This document shows positions 40,331 through 51,163 of a stretch of 64,000 nt of DNA, piece after piece (the first letter of the stretch is position 1; each line of letters begins with the position of its first letter). The notes below the pieces were generated by a model. The model was given only the letters and a program-made list of their open reading frames with translations, did not search any database and was not told the origin of the DNA. Position numbers and translations under genes: made by a program. Source of the DNA: Spongilla lacustris (taxonomy: Eukaryota > Porifera > Demospongiae > Spongillida > Spongillidae); assembly GCA_949361645.1 (NCBI GenBank), contig OX442417.1, forward strand, positions 5,593,700 through 5,657,699. The letters are read 5' to 3'.

Positions 40331-43300
40331 TTACATATCGGTGTTCCATGCCAGTAACAGTTTGTTGGCATAGTTTGTTTTCTTGTTGAGGTTGGCCCAT
40401 GTTGGGGAATCGTTTTCATCTCTGGGGATACGACCATATTGTATGAAGAAATCTTGTTCATGTTTACTTAATAGGTGTTCACAGTCTCTTCTAGCTTTCA
40501 TTACATGCAGTCGAACTTTTGCTAGTAGATATTTGTACGATTCTATACTCTTAAAGGTGTTTTTCTTGTGCATTGTTTTGTCAGTCTTGAGTGTAATTCG
40601 CAATTTGTCTAACTGTTTAACTTCTTCTGTTTCGCCAATACATTTGGCAATTGCTTGACATAGTTTGGACGTCACAAACACACAAGATAGGGGGATGTCA
40701 TCATCTTTAGTTGTACATGTAAGTGTTGTGTGGCTGTGGCTTGCATTTTGTGTAGTTTGGTAATTTGGATTTTGACCGCTGGTAAAGGGATGCACTGTGG
40801 AGGGATGTGACATTTGATCGCTGGTAGAGGGATGCACTGTGGAGGGATGTGACATTTGATCGCTGGTAGAGGGATGCACTGTGGAAGGATGTGGAATTTG
40901 ATTGCTGGTAGAGGGATGCACTGTGGAAGGATGTGACGTTTGATCGCTGGCAGAGGGATGCACTGAGGAAGGATGTGATGTTTGATCACTGGTAGAGGGA
41001 TGCACTGAGGAAGGATGTGATGTTTGATCACTGGTAGAGGGATGCACTGTGGAAGGATGTGGCATTTGATCGCTGGTAGAGGGATGCACTGTGGAAGGAT
41101 GTGACGTTTGATCGCTGGCAGAGGGATGCACTGAGGAAGGATGTGATGTTTGATCGCTGGTAGAGGGATGCACTGAGGAAGGATGTGACATTTGATCGCT
41201 GGCAGAGGGATGCACTGTGGAAGGATGTGACGTTTGATCGCTGGTAGAGGGATGCACTGAGGAAGGATGTGACATTTGATCGCTGGTAGAGGGATGCACT
41301 GTGGAAGGATGTGACATTTGATCGCTGGTAGAGGGATGCACTGTGGAAGGATGTGGCATTTGATCACTGGTAGAGGGATGCATTGTCGAGGGATGTGGCA
41401 TTTCATCACTGGTAGAGGGAATAAATTCAACTGCTGTGTGACGTGTTGATGTGTATTCCCCATTCTTTGTGTAGAGTTTGACTGATTTAGTAGGTAACTC
41501 AATTCTGTCATCAATGATGCATTCCCAGCATTCTTCTTGTCGTCTGTATACAGCTTCTATGGAAGAGTCCCTGAAGTGCAGTAGGTCAGGACCTTTCAAG
41601 TTGTAAGAAGAGTCAGATTTACCATCGTGAAACAGATATCCCTTATCTGACTGTGTCCACCATTCACCTTTGCCACAAGCTAAAAAAGGGCTTATTCTCT
41701 TCAGGTGGGCCTGCCAGCTGTCCTGACGTCTGTTAACCCAATCCAAGGGTACAAATGTGCCATTAAATTCAGGTAGGCAAGTGGCTGCAACACTGACTAC
41801 TGTTTCTGAGCTGTTTGTAGTTTTGTATATCTCATTTTTTACCTGCATGTGCATTAGAATACTTGTGATGATGTTATCAGGATGGCGATTTGTAGTATGC
41901 TCGGCTATTAGCCGTGACTGTCCAAACATTCTTTCTTGGTTCTCTGTGTTCACTGATTTTAAACACACCAGTTCATACTGTTCAGGGGCATGTTTGCATA
42001 AGGCATGTAGATACAAGCCAAAAAATGTACCCCTTGATACAACAGTAGTGGATTGGAAAAGGTCAAAACATAGTTGATGGTGTATCCAGGTATTATTGTA
42101 GAGCTGCAGAAGCAATTTTGGGCAGCGTTCACAGTCATTGGCATACAAAATTTTACACACTATGGTTATAGATTGAAGAAGAAGATGTACTTTCCAGTTG
42201 ACTTGTGAAGCATGTGTATGTATCATCATAAAAAGCTGTACAAGTGTAGCACGGAGATCACCTGCACTTTTTTTTGGTTTCTGAAGGCATATGTTTATAC
42301 GTCCTTGGCATTCTGCTCTGATGGAAGTTGGAAGGACACTTGGCAATTCGTGGAAAAGGTTTAACAGGTGACCTTTTATGTCATGTAGTGGCTCACAATC
42401 TAAGACTGTGTAATGTTGTAGATTTAGGTTGTGTAGGTCCTCATCTGGCTTCATTAAAAGTAATGATGGTACCCTCTGTACACCCTTTAGAATTTCCTGG
42501 AGCTCATTCTGTAGCACTTTTCTTGTCTTTCCACATACAGGTATTCCTCTGGCATGCAATTCTCTGCGGATATCTGCAACTGGCAAGTGAGGTGCATACA
42601 ATGGCTTCACATTTCCTGGTATTTTTCCAAGCACCCCTTTCAAGGCAAGTGATTGCAGGTTTTGTAATGACTGTGTTCTGCATATCAAAGAATGAGCCAG
42701 GTCATCCATGATTGTTGCCTTACATCCACAGCCTCCGCACTTGAAATTGCCTCCCATTTGTGTTCCTCGCTCAAACTGAGCAGCAGGGTGGTCACCAATG
42801 AAAAACCTGAGTTTATCGGTTATTTCAACACCATTGGTGGTGAGAGTAGGTTCAGCCAAGTCGTACAAGCAAGAGACCCTGTCTGCAATCAGTGCTGCTT
42901 GGTCCTCAACTGTAGACGAGTTCAGTGAGATCATGTACAGTTCTGGTTCTTCAACCATTGTTTGCACAGTTGGAATCGAGTTTTCAGTGGATGCCAGGTA
43001 AACAGCTGGGTCATATAATGTATGAACTGTGAGCATGATGTAGCCTCTGCCAAGTATCGTGGCATGGTCGTGCCACATTACAAGTGTACGTGTGCGCTGG
43101 AGTTGTTTGAGTGTCATTCTTAACTCATCAAGGGATGCCTCAGTATCCACATCTTTCTTGTTTACCTTTATTGTACGTCGCACTTCATCTATATCCATTG
43201 CATTAATTTTAGCATCGGAGTACAAATGCATGAACTTTTCATTTTTCAGAAGCAACTTTTTACGGATGTCATACAGAGGGATTTTCCGTCCCTCTACTTG

Positions 43301-44416
43301 GATGTCTTCAGCATGTACTTTTCCCTGTTTTACCACATATTTATGAATTGTATATGGGGAACAAGCTACCCCCAACTGTATTTCTCCCTGTTCTATCATT
43401 TGATTCCATCTTGCCTTAACTTGGTGTGCAGATGGTGGTATAGGAATTGAATATTCCTTACCAGTGAATTTTTTTTTGCTTGAGCGTCTTGTTTTCTTCC
43501 TTTTGTATTTGCTAAGTGTTGTTGTGTCAAGACCATTCTGAGCTGCAAACTCTTTAATTACCTGACCTTTATTATTTCCTTCAATTTCATGTTCTTTTGC
43601 AAAGCTTGTCCACACTATTTTCTTATTCTGTGCAGCTACAGTATTTAAGTCCTCCAGTACTTTAGTTTTATCCCATTTCACCTTTTCAAAGTCTGGAGCA
43701 TGGGATTTTTTAGTGCGCTTTACACTAGGTTCATTTTCAAAGTACATTGCCAACCGTTTCCTGTTGTAACTTGCCATAGACTCTTTTTCCTTTAAGATGG
43801 TAATAGGTGTTGTTTGCAAAAGTTCTTCATTGCATGCATCCCTACACTTCTTCAAGATCTGTCGTATCTCCTTTTTCTGGTCTGCTTTTGTTTTAGCCTT
43901 TGGAATGCTTTTACACTTAACCAAAGAGTCTATGAAACTATGATTAAAGTTTTGTTTGCATACATCGTTCATAGCTTCCACTGTAGCATGAATAAATGCT
44001 TTTTCTGTCATCTTTTCTGGTTTGTGAATACTAAGTAATTCAGAAGCTGGCATAAATATTGGCTTGGCAGGGAATTTACATTGGTTGTGATATGATGATG
44101 TGTAGCATGCATGGCACTGAGCAAGTGTATGTGTACTTCTTTCACTCACATTCATTCTGTCCCACTTAGTGATTGAAAAATCATTTTCATAATCCATCTT
44201 GCTGTTTAATGGATGCCACCGGTTACTAAAAGTTGCCTTTATTCTCTTTTGATGTCGTTCAAACTGACTTGGTAGTTTAGCTCCATGTTTTCTATCAAAA
44301 TAACTGTCTGGCAGCTGTAGTGGGGCTTGAAAGAATTTCCTGAAATCCTCCACATTCTGTTCATTCATTCCAACTCGCACGTAGCCACAGTTTACAGCCA
44401 GTGATATTGGCAGCAT
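40331..44416 (-). CDS. Probable transposase of the 5.7-kb element (1361 aa)
   Basis: One uninterrupted minus-strand ORF filling most of the space between the terminal repeats. The N-terminal 330 residues are basic (K-K-K-R-R-S-like stretch near 310), suiting DNA binding and nuclear import. The centre has W-H-D-H-A-T-I-L-G-R-G near 450, F-F-I-G-D-H-P-A-A-Q-F-E near 537 followed by a zinc-knuckle-like C-G-G-C-G-C, a conserved C-E-P-L-H-D-I-K-G-H block near 690, and N-T-E-N-Q-E-R-M-F-G near 825. D450, D539 and E829 are candidates for a DDE triad (inference). Residues about 998-1210 are 15 copies of a 14-residue S-T-S-D-Q-x2-H-P-S-T-V-H-P unit. The C-terminus is helical and charged. No match to a superfamily that I can name with confidence. 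Confidence 0.72.
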   Translation of the reverse strand: MLPISLAVNCGYVRVGMNEQNVEDFRKFFQAPLQLPDSYFDRKHGAKLPSQFERHQKRIKATFSNRWHPLNSKMDYENDFSITKWDRMNVSERSTHTLAQCHACYTSSYHNQCKFPAKPIFMPASELLSIHKPEKMTEKAFIHATVEAMNDVCKQNFNHSFIDSLVKCKSIPKAKTKADQKKEIRQILKKCRDACNEELLQTTPITILKEKESMASYNRKRLAMYFENEPSVKRTKKSHAPDFEKVKWDKTKVLEDLNTVAAQNKKIVWTSFAKEHEIEGNNKGQVIKEFAAQNGLDTTTLSKYKRKKTRRSSKKKFTGKEYSIPIPPSAHQVKARWNQMIEQGEIQLGVACSPYTIHKYVVKQGKVHAEDIQVEGRKIPLYDIRKKLLLKNEKFMHLYSDAKINAMDIDEVRRTIKVNKKDVDTEASLDELRMTLKQLQRTRTLVMWHDHATILGRGYIMLTVHTLYDPAVYLASTENSIPTVQTMVEEPELYMISLNSSTVEDQAALIADRVSCLYDLAEPTLTTNGVEITDKLRFFIGDHPAAQFERGTQMGGNFKCGGCGCKATIMDDLAHSLICRTQSLQNLQSLALKGVLGKIPGNVKPLYAPHLPVADIRRELHARGIPVCGKTRKVLQNELQEILKGVQRVPSLLLMKPDEDLHNLNLQHYTVLDCEPLHDIKGHLLNLFHELPSVLPTSIRAECQGRINICLQKPKKSAGDLRATLVQLFMMIHTHASQVNWKVHLLLQSITIVCKILYANDCERCPKLLLQLYNNTWIHHQLCFDLFQSTTVVSRGTFFGLYLHALCKHAPEQYELVCLKSVNTENQERMFGQSRLIAEHTTNRHPDNIITSILMHMQVKNEIYKTTNSSETVVSVAATCLPEFNGTFVPLDWVNRRQDSWQAHLKRISPFLACGKGEWWTQSDKGYLFHDGKSDSSYNLKGPDLLHFRDSSIEAVYRRQEECWECIIDDRIELPTKSVKLYTKNGEYTSTRHTAVEFIPSTSDEMPHPSTMHPSTSDQMPHPSTVHPSTSDQMSHPSTVHPSTSDQMSHPSSVHPSTSDQTSHPSTVHPSASDQMSHPSSVHPSTSDQTSHPSSVHPSASDQTSHPSTVHPSTSDQMPHPSTVHPSTSDQTSHPSSVHPSTSDQTSHPSSVHPSASDQTSHPSTVHPSTSNQIPHPSTVHPSTSDQMSHPSTVHPSTSDQMSHPSTVHPFTSGQNPNYQTTQNASHSHTTLTCTTKDDDIPLSCVFVTSKLCQAIAKCIGETEEVKQLDKLRITLKTDKTMHKKNTFKSIESYKYLLAKVRLHVMKARRDCEHLLSKHEQDFFIQYGRIPRDENDSPTWANLNKKTNYANKLLLAWNTDM
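40790..41425 (-). repeat. 42-bp coding minisatellite inside the transposase gene
   Basis: Fifteen in-frame copies plus a partial one of a 42-bp unit (14 codons, Ser/Thr/His/Pro-rich). Most differences between copies are single substitutions (M/T, P/S, T/A, T/S), so the reading frame and composition are kept. It forms a flexible linker before the C-terminal domain. Confidence 0.9.
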
Positions 44417-44625
44417 CTGTTGGCTATATTAAATTCCTTATTATTGTACATCCACATGTAGACATGTACTTGTATAAATCAGTTGGCCATGACGATTTAG
44501 TGGTAACATCAAATGTTGCCCACCAAAAAAAAAAAAAAAAAAAGAATTGGTGAGTGTGTCTATACACACACAAATTGGTGGGCAATATTTGATGATAAAT
44601 CTTCCTGCCAAACTTGTCTATATGC

Positions 44626-44747
<122 letters not shown>

Positions 44748-45592
44748 TACACAACACATTCACATTCTACACACATCCGTTCAGGGTGTTATGTATTGTT
44801 ATCTGTTTCATCTTTTACCGACAGTACGTGTCTTCCTCCACTTCACAATTGTTGACAGTAGCCTGAATCTATATTCATAAGTGGTTGGAGATGAATACGT
44901 TTATAAACTATTTGGCTGTATGTTATGTACCTTTTTCGTGTCTTTGCTTTATTATGAACTTAAAGTGACCTTGAAGACTGTGATTCCTCCTCCTGTGACT
45001 CAAACGCGATTCTGCAGCAGCTACCCGCGAAATCCCGCGACAGCGTATAAATGATTAATTTTAATAACTGGTAACTGGCCGCATGAAATGGTAGTTTGTA
45101 TCGTTTGTGCGAAGGCTGAGGGTAAAATGGGACTAATAATCGCCGATTTGTATATGAAAACACTGGAAAAGGTGAGAACTAAGCATTGGAATGATATGCG
45201 TGGCCAACAGTTCGCTTGCAGCTGTGAACTGATTCACAGCAGCTGTCTCGTTAACCATCCATAGCCGTATTCAAGCTATATTTAAGACAAACAAAACTGT
45301 ATATGAATGCATATCATATCAAAAGATGCGCAAAAGGAAACCCTATATACCACTATAAAGAAAGTCGCTAGAAAGCTACAATAAGACCTCGGCGTCAACA
45401 CTTTTATGTCTTCAGTTTCATGCCCGTTCGGTCACCTCCAAGATTTAACGCTGCTAGGATCCGGTCTCCAATAAATGTCTGTTCGATAGTAGAACTCCTG
45501 TAGGTAAGAAATATACAAAGATTTTGTTTTAAAACCTGTCCTAAGCTTCAGGGCATGTTTATAAACTTGTCATATTTAATTACGTAAAAATA

Positions 45593-45620
45593 ATTGGACC
45601 CAGGCCTTAACTACGTTGAG
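45593..45620. repeat. Right terminal inverted repeat
   Basis: Ends TTAACTACGTTGAG, reverse complement of the left end with two mismatches. Confidence 0.85.
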
Positions 45621-45940
45621 CACATCTTCCCCCACACATGCACACACCTTCCCCCACACATGCCCACATCTTCCCCCACACATGCCCACATCTTCCCCCA
45701 CACATGCACACATCTTCCCCCACACATGCACACATTTTCCCCCCACACATGCCCACATCTTCCCCCACACATGCCCACATCTCCCCCCACACATGCCCAC
45801 ATCTTCCCCCACACATGCCCACATCTTCCCTTACACATGCACACTCTTCCCCCCACACATGCCCACATCTTCCCCCCACACATGCACACATTTTCCCCAC
45901 ACACATGTCCAGATCTTCCCCCACACACATGCAGAAGGGT
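45621..45940. repeat. 22-bp C-rich minisatellite, right part
   Basis: About 14 more units of the array at 37750-39885, in the same orientation, starting mid-unit at CACATCTTCC. Confidence 0.95.
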
Positions 45941-46558
45941 ATTGGCCTGGTATCTTGTATTAATACACACACATACAATGTAACTGTTGATTAATGAATG
46001 CTGTTAATTAATGCTCAGCAATGTCCATTGATTCATAACCAGTAATAATCGATCATTAGCAATGTCTATCAGTCCATAGTATCAGACAATCAGTTGTGCC
46101 CATCCAATATGCTCAGTAAATGACTAACATCAGTAACTTAATGCACAATGACCCAACATCCAATCATGAGCAACTGGTGTCCCAGTGAATGCCAATTAAT
46201 TCCCTCTGTGTCTACCCAATGCAAAACCCACCAAATTGCAGAGATGTAGTTCAAGCACTAATCAATGTATCTTTAGCTTTTTATTAATGCCACAAACAAG
46301 TAATGAGCAACTGGTGTGGCGTGGACTGGTACAAAGCTAAGTGAAAGCCAATACTCTAACCATGTCTACGGCATGCAAGGAAGCCACTTAGACTTCTGGC
46401 AATGCCAAACCAACCAAATCATGGTACATGCAGTTCAAAGCATTAATTCTTAGGATTGGATGGCGGCTGCAAATGACATTTCCCAAGCCGTGATTACAGT
46501 GCAAGGTGTACATATATGGCAATACTAACCCTTTGGGCCGTCCAAACAATTTGATTCA
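45941..46558. other. Spacer, nothing recognised
   Basis: Unique-looking AT-rich sequence without coding signal. Confidence 0.5.
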
Positions 46559-47115
46559 CCATGTCATCCTAACCATTTGGTTGGTCATTCTAACCATTTG
46601 ATTGGCCATCCTAACCATTTGATTGGTCATCCTAACCAATTGATTGGTCATCCTAACCATTCGGTTAGTAATCCTAACCAATTGATTGGTCATCCTAACC
46701 ATTCGGTTAGTAATCGTAACCATTTGATTGGTCATCCTAACCAATTGATTGGTCATCCTAACCATTTGATTGGTCACCCTAACCATTTGATTGGTCATCC
46801 TAACCATTCGGTTGGTCATCCTAACCATTCGGTTAGTAATCCTAACCAATTGATTGGTCATCCTAACCAATTGATTGGTCATCCTAACCATTTGATTGGT
46901 CACCCTAACCATTTGATTGGTCATCCTAACCATTCGGTTGGTCATCCTAACCATTCGGTTAGTAATCCTAACCAATTGATTGGTCATCCTAACCATTTGA
47001 TTGGTCACCCTAACCATTTGATTGGTCATCCTAACCATTCGGTTGGTCATCCTAACCATTCGGTTAGTAATCCTAACCATTTGATTGGTCATCCTAACCA
47101 TTTGATTGGTCATCC
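46559..47115. repeat. 21-bp minisatellite with higher-order structure
   Basis: About 26 units of 21 bp, CCTAACCATTTGATTGGTCAT and variants (CAATTG, TTCGGTT, AGTAAT). A five-unit series of variants repeats three times in the middle. Both strands are open for about 190-200 codons because the unit is seven stop-free codons; not judged coding. Confidence 0.9.
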
Positions 47116-47576
47116 AAATTACACAATTGGTCATTTCACTGTCTGAACATTGGCAGCTTAGCTCATACAACTGTAACTGCTACTGATCAGAGCTTGCACA
47201 TCCTCCATTTATAAAGCTAAACTGTCCAGTAGTAAAAAAATAAACTTGTGCCAGACCATTGACCACACCCAGCCCACCATGGTTGTCTACTCCAATGAAC
47301 TTTTGGGGGTTACTGTAACCATGGAAACAGTTAGGTTGAAAAGTATTAAGAACATAGAAACCATACGGCGTTGATATAACCTTATAAGGCTTCAAGGCAC
47401 AAACAGAATACTGACACTAATATAACAGAAATAGTAAAGCTTACAAAAGATTTCTTATAGGGTTCGCGTAGGTTAAAAATTACACATGTATGTACATGTA
47501 TGTGTGTATGTATGTACATCTGCGTGACACGTAGATGGGGAGGCTCATTACATTGGTATGAAATTCATTCAATAAT

Positions 47577-47935
47577 AATACATACATACATACATACATA
47601 CATAGATACATACATACATACAGTACATACACACATAGATACATACATACATGTACATATATGTACATACACACATACATACATACATACATACACATAC
47701 ACACACATACATCACACATAGATACATACATACACACATACATACATGTACATATATGTACATACACACATACATACATGTACATATATGTACATACACA
47801 CATACATACATGTACATATATGTACATACACACATATATACATGTACATATATGTACATACACACATACATACATGTACATATATGTACATACACACATA
47901 CATACATACACATACCCACACATATATACATGCAC
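47577..47935. repeat. (CATA)n and 32-bp TACATGTACATATATGTACA repeats
   Basis: The tetranucleotide (CATA)n passes into five copies of a 32-bp unit with an internal palindrome (ACATATATGT). Confidence 0.9.
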
Positions 47936-48109
47936 ATAATAATTATGATGTGTACATGTATACATATTCATTTCTGTTCTTGTGCTTTGCTTGTACCCTT
48001 GTAATAATAATAAAATTTAATAATAATAATCATCATCGTCACATATGCACCACAAACACACTAGGGGGAGGAGGTTCTAGGCACAGTATACAATGTCCAC
48101 AACGCTAGC

Positions 48110-51100
48110 TCACAGCAAGATAGACAAAGTACTGGTTCCGCTAGAAACTTGGGCTTTATTTGCTCGTGGTGTCACGGGAGCGTGCCTGCATTCCAAACTT
48201 GGAGGTCTGCCATCATCTTCATCGAAAGGTGCCTCCGGCCTGCTTGTAACACATGTAGCATTTCTAGTGGGATAAGCACCATCACATCTGGTGGTGTACA
48301 GTGGACCAGGTAATGTAAGCATGAAATTCCAATTATAGCTCACCGCCCAGAAGAAACAGATGTAACAACTTGATGTGAGCCAAAGTAGAGCGTAGTAATA
48401 GAAACAGGGGCAAGGGAGAAAATCAAGAGACCACACCTTGGTCATATGGAGCCTGGTACACCTTGTCCCCAAGAGAGGTGACAAAGATCCTGGCCACTGC
48501 CTTATCAGAATTGACCAGCTCAAAGGCTGCAGGAAAGGAATCAAGTCTAGCTGTCATAGTAACTGCACATGTTATCAGTACTGTCAGCTGGTTCATTACA
48601 ATTAATAACCAATCATTACCCATATCTACCAGTTTACCCTGGTTGAGAAGTATTTTTAGAACATACAACCTGGTTTCATATTCCCAAATCATGAACCAAA
48701 CGCTCATACTTTACTAAAAATAGTAATTTAGCGTACACATTGACATACGAGATCGCTAACATGGTACATGTATACTGTTTATATGGTACATGTACACTGC
48801 TTACACATGTATGAAAAACGTACCATAAGGGCAGACCTTGCAGTATGTAACGTACCATAGGGGGAGACCTTGCAGTATGTAATGTACCATAGGGGGAGAC
48901 CTTGCAGTATGTAATGTACCATATGGGGAGACCTTGCAGTATGTAACGTACCATAGGGGGAGACCTTGCAGTATGCAACGTACCATAAGGGGAGACCTTG
49001 CAGTATGTAATGTACCACAGGGGGAGACCTTGCAGTATGTAACGTACAATAGGGGGAGACCTTGCAGTATGTAACGTACAATAAGGGGAGACCTTGCAGT
49101 ATGTAACATACCATAAGGGGAGACCTTGCAGTATGTAACGTACCATAAGGGGAGACCTTGCAGTATGTAACGTACCATAGGGGGAGACCTTGCAGTATGT
49201 AATGTACCATAGGGGGAGACCTTGCAGTATGTAATGTACCATAGGGGGAGACCTTGCAGTATGTAACGTACCATAAGGGGAGACCTTGCAGTATGTAATG
49301 TACCATAAGGGGAGACCTTGCAGTATGTAATGTACCATAGGGGGAGACCTTGCAGTATGTAATGTACCATAGGGGGAGACCTTGCAGTATGTAATGTACC
49401 ATAAGGGGAGACCTTGCAGTATGTAACGTACCATAAGGGGAGACCTTGCAGTATGTAACATACATGTACCATAAGGGGAGACCTTGCAGTATGTAATGTA
49501 CCATAAGGGGAGACCTTGCAGTATGTAACGTACCATAGGGGGAGACCTTGCAGTATGTAATGTACCATAAGGGGAGACCTTGCAGTATGTACCATAAGGG
49601 GAGACCTTGCAGTATGTAACATACATGTACCATAAGGGGAGACCTTGCAGTATATAACGTACCATAAGGGGAGACCTTGCAGTATGTAACGTACCATAGG
49701 GGGAGACCTTGCAGTATGTAACGTAACATTAGGGGGAGCCCTTGCAGTATGTAACGTACCATAGGGGGAGACCTTGCAGTATGTAACGTACCATTAGGGG
49801 GAGCCCTTGCAGTATGTAACTTGCTTCCTCTTAGATGGATTGAGCAACTCGATCAAATTGTTTGACAGGTTTGAAACCATAAACTCTAAATCAGAGAAGA
49901 AAAAATTCCAAGATGAAAGCAAAATGTTTTTGCAGTCTTGGGGAGGAGGGAGGTGGAGGGGAGGAGGAGTAAGTGACCATGAATGAGGAGGAGGGCTCAA
50001 TAAACTGGGAGGAAGAACATAATGGCCACAATCTGTTCCTGTGATGTATGCATGGCTTAAGTCTGGTTAATGATTAAACAGATCTAAAGTCCGCGACAGC
50101 ATCGAGGAAGTAAAATTAACATGCCATTTTTTTTTACATTTTTGGTGTGTTTGGGTCCGAATAATGGGCGCGATACATAATTTTCAGTACCCCAATTCGT
50201 TTAACCAAAAAATTCAGTGAGTTGAATAATAACGACATAATTATTCACGATCGTTAACGCTAAGCGCGTGTGGCTACTAATTAAATTCATGAATGAAGGT
50301 ACAAAGGAACGGCTGATGGATGCGGAGGATGTACAATGAAACGCTGAGCAAACTATGGTTCACGGTTACTTTAGCGAGTTGTTTTTGTTGACACAAGGTA
50401 AGAGGTATCTAAAGATGGCGCCAGTAATGAGGCAAAAACGTTAAGATTCTGTTCTTGAAAACCAAAATGATAGTATGTAAGTAATATACGAGATTTTTTG
50501 CATTTAGAGGTACAATTACACGTAGAATCAAAATATGATTTTGGTTTTTGGATGCTGTACTAAATAATACTCAAATTGGAAATAAAAGTACCCCCAATAT
50601 ACTTGAAAATATTGACAAGGTTTTGCGCAGCACAAGGTGTCCGTTTTGATACTGTTAATAGCTGATAGGTTTTACAACATAGCGGTATTGTGGGCATGAA
50701 TTTAATGTTATTCATTAAGAAGCCATAAACGTTTACTTCCTCGATGGTGTCGCGGACTTTAATAAGCAACATATGGGACACAACAACACAAGACACAGTC
50801 CCACAATAAAAACAGCTAGCTGTGAGCATTCCAGTCCTAATTTGGGCATGGCCTTGTAAGAGCAATTTTTACATACATGTATGTATGTATGTGTGTGTGT
50901 GTATGTATGTGTGTGTATGTATGTATGTATGTATGTATGTATATATGCGTGTGTGTGCGTATGTGTGTGTATGTATAGAATGTATGTATAGAATGTATGT
51001 ATGTATGTATGTATGTATGTATGTATGTATGCGTGTATGTATGCGTGTATGTATGCGTGTGTGTGTATGTGTGTGTATGTATGTATGTATGTATGTATCT

Positions 51101-51129
51101 ATGTATGTATGTATGTATGTACATGTATG

Positions 51130-51163
<34 letters not shown>

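Noticed and set aside
46556..47170. 204- and 189-codon frames on opposite strands
   Set aside because: A seven-codon tandem repeat open on both strands, with no start context or splice signals.
47180..47395. 71-codon minus-strand frame with N-P-Q-K-F-I-G then G-V-V-N-G-L-A-Q
   Set aside because: The second piece faintly recalls MFS transporters and is preceded by an AG, but no neighbouring exon supports it.
48676..49762. Three overlapping minus-strand frames of about 300-330 codons
   Set aside because: A 32-bp repeat cycles through the three frames; identical peptides appear in each, so this is not protein coding.
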